From Caulobacter sp. Root343 (GTDB lineage: Bacteria; Pseudomonadota; Alphaproteobacteria; Caulobacterales; Caulobacteraceae), in NCBI RefSeq assembly GCF_001425745.1, contig NZ_LMDF01000001.1:508058-572057 (forward strand): a stretch of 64,000 nt of DNA, read 5' to 3'. Of the stretch, positions 8,189 through 18,277 are shown in pieces. The position numbers and the translations under genes were made by a program. Under the pieces are notes generated by a model. It saw nothing but the letters and a program-made list of their open reading frames with translations. It did no database searches and was not told where the DNA came from. The first letter of the stretch is position 1; the number at the start of each line of letters is the position of its first letter.

Positions 8189-9351
8189 CGTCCGGCTCCG
8201 GCGAAGGCGGCGCGGCCGGCGCTGGTCAGCACCACATCGGCCTGGGGCGTGTGGACCCGGCCGCACAGGACGTCACGGTGGTGGCGCTCCAGCGGATTGG
8301 CGCGGGTCAGGCCGGGATTGCCGGTCAACTTCAACGCCTTCTCGACGGCGGTGATGGCGTTTTCGGTGACCAGGTGCTTGACCAGGCTGGCCTCGACGCC
8401 GTCGACCTGGCCGCGCGCGGCGGTGTCCAGCAGGACGCGGTTGGACAGCAGCAGGCCGTCGATCTCGCCCATGGCTTCCTGGAAGCGGGGCAGAGTGGAT
8501 AGCGCCGCGCCCAGGTTGGCCGGCTTGCGGTTGGCCAGGAACTCGACCAGCCAGTCGCGGGCCGCACGGGCGACGGCGTCGTAGATGGCCGAGGTCAGCA
8601 CTGACGACCAAGCCGCGAAGCTCGCCGGGTAGGGCGGCGGGGCGCCGACCGGTTGCGGGTCCAGGGCGTGATCTAACGGAACGAGGACGTCCTCGAACAC
8701 CACGTCGTGGCTGGCGCTGGCCCGCAGGCCCAGGTGGTCCCAGGTTTCCTCGATCGTGATCCCCGGCGTGTCGGCGCGGACCAGCCAGCCGCCGACCAGC
8801 GGTTCGGCGTCGTCGCTGCGGGCCCAGACCACGAACCAAGTCAGGTTGGTCGAGCCGGTCGAGTAGATCTTGCGACCGCTGATCCGCCAGCCCTCGGGTG
8901 TGCGGCGGGCGATGGTGGCCGGCAGGCCGCCTCGGGCCGGCGTGCCGAGGTCGGGCTCGACCCGCAGGGCGTTGATCAAGGCGCCATGCTCGATCGCCTC
9001 GCCGATCACCCGCTGCTTCAGGTGCTCGGGCCAGCCGGAGCGGCCCTCGACCGAGGCGTGGAACAGGTACTGCATGACCAGGACGAGCGCCGTCGCCGGC
9101 TCGCCGCGCGCCACCGCCGAGATCACCTTCAGCGCCGTCGGCAGGTCGGCCTCCAGACCACCGAGACGGGCCGGCGCGGTCAGGGCCAGCAGGCCAGCCT
9201 CGTGCAGCTGGCGGAAGTTGTCGGCCGGGAAGCTGGCCTCGCGGTCGTGCTGACCGGCGGTGGCGGCGAAGGCCTTCGTCAAGCGCGGCAGGATCGCGTC
9301 GAGGTCGGGCAAGTGGGCTTGAGCCTCGAAGCGACGGAGCGGCGCGTTCAC
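8185..9351 (-). CDS. Acyl-CoA dehydrogenase-fold oxidoreductase (SfnB/DszC-like context)
   Basis: A 388-residue flavoprotein with the acyl-CoA dehydrogenase fold: an N-terminal helical domain with LHEAGLLALTAPARLGG, a beta domain with RISGRKIYSTGSTNLTW and DHLGLRASASHDVVF, and a C-terminal helical domain. The start is a GTG at 9351 overlapping the TGA of the ATPase gene (GTGA). Members beside sulfonate/sulfone genes (SfnB, DszC, sulfur-acquisition oxidoreductases) use reduced flavin to oxygenate sulfur compounds rather than dehydrogenate CoA esters. The operon setting favours that group. The exact activity cannot be decided here. Confidence 0.85.
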   Translation of the reverse strand: MNAPLRRFEAQAHLPDLDAILPRLTKAFAATAGQHDREASFPADNFRQLHEAGLLALTAPARLGGLEADLPTALKVISAVARGEPATALVLVMQYLFHASVEGRSGWPEHLKQRVIGEAIEHGALINALRVEPDLGTPARGGLPATIARRTPEGWRISGRKIYSTGSTNLTWFVVWARSDDAEPLVGGWLVRADTPGITIEETWDHLGLRASASHDVVFEDVLVPLDHALDPQPVGAPPPYPASFAAWSSVLTSAIYDAVARAARDWLVEFLANRKPANLGAALSTLPRFQEAMGEIDGLLLSNRVLLDTAARGQVDGVEASLVKHLVTENAITAVEKALKLTGNPGLTRANPLERHHRDVLCGRVHTPQADVVLTSAGRAAFAGAGR

Positions 9352-10175
9352 AGCACGACCTCGCCTGTCGGGAAGGCGACCAGATGGCCTTCGCCATGGA
9401 CCGGCCCGCACTCGACGCCGAGTTGGCTCAGCAACCGCCGACGGATGGCCTGGAAGCGGGCGTCCGGCGCGCGGGGCCGGTCGAGGGTGATGCGCTCCTC
9501 GGCGGCGATGCGGCCCTTGTCCAGCACCAGCACGCGATCGGCCAGGGCGATGGCTTCGTCGACGTCGTGGGTGACCAGCAGCACGGCCGGGCTGTGCTCG
9601 CGCCACAGCGACAGGACCAGGTCGTGCATTTTCAGGCGGGTCAGGGCGTCGAGGGCCGCGAAGGGCTCATCCAGCAACAGTAGGCCCGGTTCGCGGACCA
9701 GGGCGCGAGCCAGGGCGGTGCGCTGGGCCTCGCCGCCGGAGAGCGTGCCGGGCCACGCGTCGAGGCGATGGCCAAGGCCCACCTCCTTGAGCGCCGCCTC
9801 GGCGCGGGCCCGGACACTGCCCCCCCTTGGACCGCCAGAAAGACCAAGCGCGACGTTGCGCCAGACGGTCTTCCACGGCAGCAAGCGCGCGTCCTGAAAC
9901 ACGACCGCGCGGGCGTCGGGCGTCTTCACGTCCTGATCGTCGGGGGAATCGAGGCCGGCCAGGGTGCGCAGCAGGGTGGTCTTGCCCGAACCGCTGGCGC
10001 CCAGCAGGGCGACGAACTCGCCGGGGGCGATCGAGAGGTCCAGGCCGTCGATGACGGTGTTGTCGCCGAAGCGGCGGACGAACTTCGAGAGGCGTACGGC
10101 CGGCTCGGGGGTCTTGGGCGCCGAACGCGCGATTTCGGGGCGGTGGAGGCGGGGCTGCGGGGCGGCCATGATCAT
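9348..10175 (-). CDS. ABC transporter ATP-binding protein, SsuB/TauB-like
   Basis: A 275-residue ATPase with Walker A GASGSGKTT (59-67), Q-loop VVFQDARLLPW, signature LSGGEAQR (145-152), Walker B LLLLDEP and H-loop LLVTHDVDEAI. DARLLPW after the Q-loop is typical of the nitrate/sulfonate/taurine importer subfamily. ATG 10175 overlaps the permease stop as ATGA; an alternative ATG two codons later is in the same frame. A basic, proline-containing N-terminal extension of about 27 residues precedes the first strand. It energises the permease encoded just upstream. Confidence 0.93.
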   Translation of the reverse strand: MIMAAPQPRLHRPEIARSAPKTPEPAVRLSKFVRRFGDNTVIDGLDLSIAPGEFVALLGASGSGKTTLLRTLAGLDSPDDQDVKTPDARAVVFQDARLLPWKTVWRNVALGLSGGPRGGSVRARAEAALKEVGLGHRLDAWPGTLSGGEAQRTALARALVREPGLLLLDEPFAALDALTRLKMHDLVLSLWREHSPAVLLVTHDVDEAIALADRVLVLDKGRIAAEERITLDRPRAPDARFQAIRRRLLSQLGVECGPVHGEGHLVAFPTGEVVL

Positions 10176-10981
10176 TGCTCCACGAGGCTGGGGCGCCACG
10201 CCAGCGCCTTGCGCTCCAGCGTGCGGACGAGGGCGTCGGCGCCGAGGCCGAGCAGGGCGTAGACGACGAGGCAGACGACGATGATGTCGGTGCGCATGAA
10301 GTCGCGGGCGTTGTTGACCAGGTAGCCGAGACCGGCCTGGGCGTTGATCTGCTCGGAGATCACCAGCACCAGCACCGAGACGCCCAGGGCGTAGCGCAGG
10401 CCGACGAAGAACGAGGGCAGGGCGCCGGGCAGGATCACCTCGCGCACCAGGCTCCAGCCCGTGAGGCCGAAGCTGCGGGCGGCCTCGACCAGGCGGACGT
10501 CGACGCCCCGGATGCCGGCGAACAGGTTCAGATACAGCGGGAAGGTGGCCGAGACGGCGATCAGGGCGATCTTCGGCGTCTCGCCGATGCCGAACCAGAC
10601 GATGAACAGCGGCGTCAGCGCCAGGACCGGGATCGTCCGCTTGATCTGCATCAGCGGGTCGATCAGCGTCTCGCCCCAGCGCGACAGGCCCGAGAGCAGG
10701 CCGAAGGTCAGGGCCACGACGAGGGCGATGCCGAGGCCGGCGCCGGCCCTGGCCAGCGAGACCAGCAGGTTGGTCGGCAGCTCGCCCGAGGCGGTCAGGG
10801 TCCAGAAGGTCTCCAGGACCGTCGAGGGCGCGGCCAGCACGCGGGCCGGGATCACCCCGACCCGCGCGCCCAGCTCCCACAGCGCCAGCAGCGCCAGGGG
10901 CGACAGCCAGCGGGCGCGGGCCAGGTCGGGCCAGCGCCACGGCCTAGCTTCAGAAATTCTGTAGGTCGTCGCCAGAGACAC
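10172..10981 (-). CDS. ABC transporter permease, SsuC/TauC-like
   Basis: A 269-residue inner-membrane permease with about six hydrophobic segments and the cytoplasmic EAA loop (EAARSFGLTGWSLVREVILPGALP) characteristic of sulfonate/nitrate importers. The GTG at 10981 was preferred because GAGAGG lies about 7 bases upstream; an in-frame TTG at 11017 gives a 12-residue longer, basic N-terminus without a good ribosome site. It is the first gene of the minus-strand operon, divergent from the LysR gene, and couples to the SsuB-like ATPase. Confidence 0.92.
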   Translation of the reverse strand: MSLATTYRISEARPWRWPDLARARWLSPLALLALWELGARVGVIPARVLAAPSTVLETFWTLTASGELPTNLLVSLARAGAGLGIALVVALTFGLLSGLSRWGETLIDPLMQIKRTIPVLALTPLFIVWFGIGETPKIALIAVSATFPLYLNLFAGIRGVDVRLVEAARSFGLTGWSLVREVILPGALPSFFVGLRYALGVSVLVLVISEQINAQAGLGYLVNNARDFMRTDIIVVCLVVYALLGLGADALVRTLERKALAWRPSLVEQ

Positions 10982-11110
10982 TGCGGTCCTCTCTCGTCGG
11001 AAACCGTTGCGACGCAAGCGCCGTGGGTCCAGAAAGAAGGACGTTGAATTCCTACTTGATCAATAGACTTATACTCACGGGTCTTATTAGCAAATCTCAA
11101 GAGGGTCCCG
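10982..11110. promoter_or_regulatory. Divergent promoter/operator region between ssuC-like and lysR genes
   Basis: The 129-base divergent gap turns AT-rich in its right half. It holds a dyad around TTGATCAA (11056-11063, flanked by CTA and TAG) and a second looser dyad AATAGAC (11062-11068) with GTCTTATT (11081-11088). LysR proteins commonly bind T-N11-A-type dyads in exactly this position, so these are the candidate activator sites for the organosulfur operon and for autoregulation. The assignment is by position and symmetry only. Confidence 0.5.
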
Positions 11111-11947
11111 ATGGTGACCAACCTGCCGACCGAACTGCTGCGGAGTTTCGTGGCGATCGTCGACTCCGGTTCGATGCTGCGGGCGACCGAGCGGGTGTTC
11201 GTCACCCAGTCGGCGCTGAGCCTGCAGATGAAGCGGCTGGAGGAGACGGTGCTGACGCCGCTGTTCCACCGCGAAGGACGGCGGCTGGTGCTGACGCCGG
11301 CCGGCCAGACCCTGCTGCCGAGAGCGCGGGAGATCCTGGCGCTGAACGACCGCGCCGTCGTGGCCCTGACCGGCGACGCCCTGGCCGGGCCGGCGCGGGT
11401 GGGGCTTGTGCAGGACTTCGCCGAGACCCTGTTGTCCGGCGTCCTGGCGCGGTTCGCCCAGCTCAATCCCGACACCCAGCTGCAAGTGCGGGTGGCCGGG
11501 TCGCCGGAACTGCTGGGCTTGCTTGAGGCCGATCGGCTGGACGTCGTGCTCTGCATGGGCGCGGCGGACGATCCGCGGGCAGCCCGGGTGGTTCCGATGG
11601 TTTGGCACGGCGAGTCGGTGCTGGCCGAGAACGACGTCCTGCCGATCGCCATCCTGGAATCGCCGTGCCGCTTCCGCGACGCGACGCTGGCGGCGCTGGA
11701 GCGCGACGGGCGGCCGTACCGGGTGGCGCTGGAGACACCCAGCCTGTCGGCCCTGCGCGCGGCGGTGCAGGCGGGCCTGGCGGTGACCTGCCGCACCGCG
11801 CTGTTCCTGCCCGAGCGCGCGCCGCTGGCCAGCAACCGCCTGCCGCCGCTGCCCGAGGTGGCCTATGTCCAGAGGCTGAACGACACGCCCCACGCCGCGA
11901 TCGCCAAGCTGGGCCAGCTGATCCACGCCGCCGCGCTGGATCTCTAG
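11111..11947 (+). CDS. LysR-family transcriptional regulator
   Basis: A 278-residue regulator. The N-terminal winged helix-turn-helix (about 5-64: LLRSFVAIVDSGSMLRATER, TQSALSLQMKRLEE, PLFHREGRRLVLTPAG) is followed by a two-lobed effector-binding domain. The ATG is preceded by GAGGG at about 8 bases. It is transcribed away from the SsuC-like permease gene, the standard arrangement for a LysR activator and its target operon. It probably senses a sulfur metabolite or the imported substrate. Its last bases overlap the stop of the convergent FAD-binding protein gene. Confidence 0.93.
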   Translation: MVTNLPTELLRSFVAIVDSGSMLRATERVFVTQSALSLQMKRLEETVLTPLFHREGRRLVLTPAGQTLLPRAREILALNDRAVVALTGDALAGPARVGLVQDFAETLLSGVLARFAQLNPDTQLQVRVAGSPELLGLLEADRLDVVLCMGAADDPRAARVVPMVWHGESVLAENDVLPIAILESPCRFRDATLAALERDGRPYRVALETPSLSALRAAVQAGLAVTCRTALFLPERAPLASNRLPPLPEVAYVQRLNDTPHAAIAKLGQLIHAAALDL

Positions 11948-13302
11948 GGGCGGAGGGCGGCCAGAACCGTGTCGGCCACGGCGACGGTCTGGCCGCGGAT
12001 GTCGGGAACGGCGGTGATCTCCCACGAAGCACCGCGCGTGGCGGGGCCGACCGCCAGCAGAGTGGGCGAGGCCTGGCCGGAGACGTCGCGGACACGGCCG
12101 CTTTCGTCGACGTCGAAGCCCAGGCGCAACGGATCAGGACGCGCCAGGCCGCGCTTGACCAGCTCCTGGATCAGCGGATCGGTCGAGGCCAGGACGTCGC
12201 CCGTGGGGCCGGTGCAGTTGATCACCGAAGCCGCGCGAAACACATAGCCGCCTTGCTCGCCCCGCCCGCGCCACCGACACAGGGCGAAGCCATCGGGCTC
12301 GAGAGTCAGCGTTCGGATCTTGCCGGCGGCCAGGGTCAGCTGACCGGTGGCGCGCATGGCCGCGATCCGGCGGGCCACCTGCGGCGCCAGGCGGTGGCGA
12401 TGGATTTCCCAGAAGGGCCGGGCGTGGCGCAGGAAGGCCTGCTTCTGGGCCGCCGACCAGCCGCGCCACAGCGCCTGGGTCATCGGGCGGGTGGCGTCGA
12501 TGGCCGTGCGCCAGCCGTGCTCGGCGGCCGCCCGCCGCAGCCAGGCGAAGGCCTGCAAGGGCGAGAGATCGTTGGCGGGCGGGGCGGGCAGGATCAGCGG
12601 CGGCGCGCCGTCATGCTCCAGCGGGGCCAAGCCGCGCCGCGACAGCGCCAGCATGGGCCGGCCGTGCTGGGCGTCGTTCAGTGACAGGGCCACGTCGACC
12701 ATGGTCAGGCCCGTGCCGATCAGCATCACCGGTCCCGGCGGCAGGTCCGCGGCGTTCCATCGCCACGGATCGGCGACATAGGCGTGCGAGGCGGCGAAGG
12801 CCGCGCCGATCCCCGGTGGCAGGGCCGGTGGCGGATTGCCCAGGGCCAGGACGACCGCGTGGGCGGTGACCGCCCGGCCCATAGCGCATTGCAGCCGCCA
12901 GCCGTCGCCGCCCGGCTCGATGCCGACGACGGCGTCCGGGGTCACCACGAGGCGGCCGGCGCCTTCCGGGCCCTCGGCGATCTCGGCCACCAGGCTTTGC
13001 AAGTAGCGGCCATAGTCGGCGCGGGTGGCGAAGTCTGCCGGGCCCAGGGCGAAGTTGCGGCCGCGCAGCCAGGCCACGAAATGCCCCGGCTCGTCCGGCC
13101 AGGCGCTCATATTGCCCGCCCGGACGTTCAGCCGATGGCCCGGATTGTGGGTCGCATAGGCGGCGCCGAGGCCAACCGGCGTGCGCCGCTCGAACAGGAT
13201 GACCTTCGCGTCCGGTGACCGGCGCAGGATGTTCAGCGCGGTCATGACGCCGCTGAACCCCGCGCCGACTACGGCGATGACAGGTGCTGGCGGGTGCGGC
13301 AT
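11944..13302 (-). CDS. FAD/NAD(P)-binding oxidoreductase (NAD_binding_9 type)
   Basis: A 452-residue protein with an N-terminal FAD-binding Rossmann motif (VVGAGFSGVMTALNIL, acidic end at LFERR), a conserved LNVRAGNMSAWPDEPGHFVAWL block and an internal second nucleotide site (MLIGTGLTMVD). This pattern belongs to the FAD-NAD(P)-binding proteins (NAD_binding_9) often annotated as hydroxyacylglutathione-hydrolase-like or HcpA-type oxidoreductases; the reaction is unknown. It is convergent with the LysR gene, the two stop codons sharing bases 11945-11946. A redox role beside the sulfur genes is possible but not shown. Confidence 0.82.
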   Translation of the reverse strand: MPHPPAPVIAVVGAGFSGVMTALNILRRSPDAKVILFERRTPVGLGAAYATHNPGHRLNVRAGNMSAWPDEPGHFVAWLRGRNFALGPADFATRADYGRYLQSLVAEIAEGPEGAGRLVVTPDAVVGIEPGGDGWRLQCAMGRAVTAHAVVLALGNPPPALPPGIGAAFAASHAYVADPWRWNAADLPPGPVMLIGTGLTMVDVALSLNDAQHGRPMLALSRRGLAPLEHDGAPPLILPAPPANDLSPLQAFAWLRRAAAEHGWRTAIDATRPMTQALWRGWSAAQKQAFLRHARPFWEIHRHRLAPQVARRIAAMRATGQLTLAAGKIRTLTLEPDGFALCRWRGRGEQGGYVFRAASVINCTGPTGDVLASTDPLIQELVKRGLARPDPLRLGFDVDESGRVRDVSGQASPTLLAVGPATRGASWEITAVPDIRGQTVAVADTVLAALRP

Positions 13303-13443
13303 CCGGAAACTCTATGAAACTGATAGGATTTTGTCGGCGATCCTCGGCCAACTTGCAAGCCGGCTCGCGCCCGAGGCGCCAATACGCTGTTCTGCTTCGT
13401 CCGGCGGCGCCGACGGCCAATCGCGCGCGGAGGCGCGGGCCGG

Positions 13444-14088
13444 ATGTTGCGGTTTCGTGGGTTGGCCCGAACGCTTCCCCCTGTCCGGATTGTCGTCGAG
13501 GGGCCGTTGAAACAGAGCCGCGCCGAGATCGTCGCCTTCGTCGGCGGCCAGATCCTTCCTCACGAAGCGGATGTGCGCGCCTGGCTGCGCCGGTCGGGCA
13601 GCGCGCCCGCCGACGTCGACGACGTGGTCCAGGAGACCTATTGCCGCCTGGCCGCCCTGGACAGCATCGCCCATATCGCCAGCGGCCGGGCCTACTTCTT
13701 CCGGACGGCGCGCAACATCGCCATCGAGAAAATTCGCCGCTCGCGCATTGTTCGCATCGACTGCGTCACGGAAATCGACGCGCTGAACGTCGTAGATGAA
13801 GAGCCCTCTCCGGAACGCGTGGTCGCGGGCCGTCGCGAACTGGGACGGGTACAGCGGCTGATAGAAGGACTTCCCGAACGGTGTCGGCAGATCTTCACGC
13901 TTCGCCGGATCCACGGCCTGTCGCAGCGGGAGACCGCTCTGCGACTGGGCGTGACCGAAAACGTGGTGGAAATGCAGTCGGCGCGGGGCTTGCGTTTAAT
14001 CCTGCGGGCCTTATCGGAAGCGGAAGCACAGGATCATCCGGCAGTCGGCAAGGCTCATGAGCTCCATCCGGTCCGCAAGCGAGATTGA
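13444..14088 (+). CDS. FecI-like ECF RNA polymerase sigma factor
   Basis: A 214-residue ECF sigma factor. Region 2 is visible at DVDDVVQETYCRLAAL and AYFFRTARNIAIEKIRR, and region 4 at LIEGLPERCRQIFTLRRIHGLSQRETALRLGVTENVVE. The first 25-30 residues are poorly conserved, so translation could start slightly later; ATG 13444 has GGAGG about 10 bases upstream. The gene overlaps the following fecR-like gene by 32 bases and precedes an STN-domain TBDR. This is the classic FecI-FecR-FecA arrangement in which ligand binding outside releases the sigma factor to transcribe the receptor operon. Confidence 0.92.
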   Translation: MLRFRGLARTLPPVRIVVEGPLKQSRAEIVAFVGGQILPHEADVRAWLRRSGSAPADVDDVVQETYCRLAALDSIAHIASGRAYFFRTARNIAIEKIRRSRIVRIDCVTEIDALNVVDEEPSPERVVAGRRELGRVQRLIEGLPERCRQIFTLRRIHGLSQRETALRLGVTENVVEMQSARGLRLILRALSEAEAQDHPAVGKAHELHPVRKRD

Positions 14089-15028
14089 CGAGGAGGCGGC
14101 CGACTGGGCCGCCCGCGTCGACGCGCGTGGCCTGGACGTCGAGCATGATCCCGAACTGCGGGCCTGGCTGAAGGGCGATGTTCGACGGGCGGGGGCTCTG
14201 CTGCGCGCCCAGGCGGCGATCAGTTTCCTGGATCGCGGCCGGGCCCTCGCCAGCGTTGCGCCCTCTGTTGAGACCGTGGCCGCCCAACGTCCCAGCCGTC
14301 GGGCGCTAATCGCCGGAGCCGGTGGGATGGCCGCGTCGCTGGTCGGCGGGATCGGCCTCTGGGCCGCGCGCCCGCAACGGCTGGACACCCGTCTGGGCGA
14401 GATCCGGCGCGTACCGCTCGCCGACGGCTCGTTGGTCGCGATCAACACCAAGACCGCGCTGGAAGTGGCCATGCGGCCCAAGGCGCGCCGGATCCTTCTG
14501 AAGGCCGGCGAGGCCTGGTTCCAGGTCGCCAAGGATCCTGAGCGTCCGTTCGTCGTGGCGGCAGGGCCCGTCCGTGTCCGGGCCGTGGGCACGGCCTTCT
14601 CCGTGCGACGCGGCGACGAGGCCGGCGACGGCGTCGACATCATGGTCACGGAGGGCGTGGTCGAGACCTGGGTCGAGGGCGATCCGGCGCCTCGGCGACG
14701 GCTGTCGGCGGGCAGCCGCATCATCCTGGCCAGCGCCGTCTCGCCCACGGTGGCGGAGTCGCCGTCCGAGATCGAGCGCAGCCTGGCCTGGCGCAACGGC
14801 GAGATCGCGCTGGACGGCGAAAGCCTGGAACAGGCGGCGCGGCTGTTCAACCGCTACAACAGCCGCCAGATCGTGATCGAAGATCCGGTGCTGGCGCGCG
14901 AGCGCTTCGTCGGCCTGTTCCAGACCAACGAGCCCGAAAGTTTCGCAGGCGCCGTCGCCGCGACGCTCGGCGCCGTGGTTCGGGACGAGGACTCGGTCAT
15001 CCGGATCAGTCGCGCTCATATTTCCTGA
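14057..15028 (+). CDS. FecR-like anti-sigma/signal-transduction protein
   Basis: A 323-residue protein. The cytoplasmic N-terminal part (about 1-80) contains an EEAADWAARVDARG helix that in FecR proteins binds the sigma factor. A single membrane segment follows (RRALIAGAGGMAASLVGGIGL, split by positions 82-105), then a periplasmic FecR domain (LGEIRRVPLADGS, LLKAGEAWFQVAKDPERPF, VRAVGTAFSVRR) and a C-terminal STN-contacting portion. The 32-base overlap with the sigma gene indicates coupled expression. It should relay the state of the downstream receptor to the sigma factor. Confidence 0.92.
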   Translation: MSSIRSASEIDEEAADWAARVDARGLDVEHDPELRAWLKGDVRRAGALLRAQAAISFLDRGRALASVAPSVETVAAQRPSRRALIAGAGGMAASLVGGIGLWAARPQRLDTRLGEIRRVPLADGSLVAINTKTALEVAMRPKARRILLKAGEAWFQVAKDPERPFVVAAGPVRVRAVGTAFSVRRGDEAGDGVDIMVTEGVVETWVEGDPAPRRRLSAGSRIILASAVSPTVAESPSEIERSLAWRNGEIALDGESLEQAARLFNRYNSRQIVIEDPVLARERFVGLFQTNEPESFAGAVAATLGAVVRDEDSVIRISRAHIS

Positions 15029-15408
15029 GCGTACATTTCCGATATGCTTATGACCGGACAGAATATCGCTCATTGTCGATGGCGATATGAGTAAGTCTGT
15101 TCCTTTTCACATGTATTCTGACTCAGAATAGGCCCGCCTGATTGGCCTATTGTCCTCCGAGATTAATCGCGGGGGTGTTCATGAAATTTGAAAGAGACGA
15201 ATGCGCGGCGGCCAAGACTTTCGCGTGGCTGGCTGGCGGCGTCGACTCGCATCCGAAACGGGCGCCCAAGTCCACAGCTGGCGCGAAAGCGGGCGTGTTG
15301 AGCCGTGATCGGACCAATCGCGCGGACGCCCCCCGGAAATCCGCGTCCGATCCCTCGTCCTGTCAGGAGGCCGCGAGTGGCGGACCTCGGAACGATGGGG
15401 GATTGTCG
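15029..15408 (+). promoter_or_regulatory. Structured leader of the STN-type TBDR
   Basis: This 380-base stretch has no independent gene. Three exact inverted repeats lie close together: ATATCGC/GCGATAT around 15064-15088, TATTCTGA-C-TCAGAATA at 15114-15130, and AATAGGCC/GGCCTATT at 15127-15151. The last two share four bases, so they cannot both form as hairpins. An ATG at 15181 with GGGGG upstream is in frame with the receptor and stays open for 76 codons, but that product would bury the signal peptide. The region probably carries the sigma-dependent promoter and perhaps an attenuator-like switch; no promoter consensus can be assigned. Confidence 0.5.
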
Positions 15409-18222
<2,814 letters not shown>

Positions 18223-18232
18223 GCTTGGTTCC

Positions 18233-18260
18233 GCCGGTCCGGGCCAGCGCCCGGACCGGC
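18233..18260 (+). terminator. Strong 12-bp stem-loop between TBDR and amidohydrolase genes
   Basis: GCCGGTCCGGGC (18233-18244) pairs perfectly with GCCCGGACCGGC (18249-18260) across a 4-base loop, inside the 55-base gap between the receptor and the amidohydrolase genes. There is no T-tract after it, so it is more likely an intercistronic stabiliser or partial attenuator than a full terminator. It may let the receptor be expressed above the enzymes. Confidence 0.5.
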
Positions 18261-18277
18261 CCTCACGCGAGTTCACG

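Noticed and set aside
12690..12705. TCGACCATGGTCA inside the FAD/NAD(P)-binding protein gene
   Set aside because: It lies in the middle of coding sequence and has only part of the operator core symmetry, so chance is more likely.
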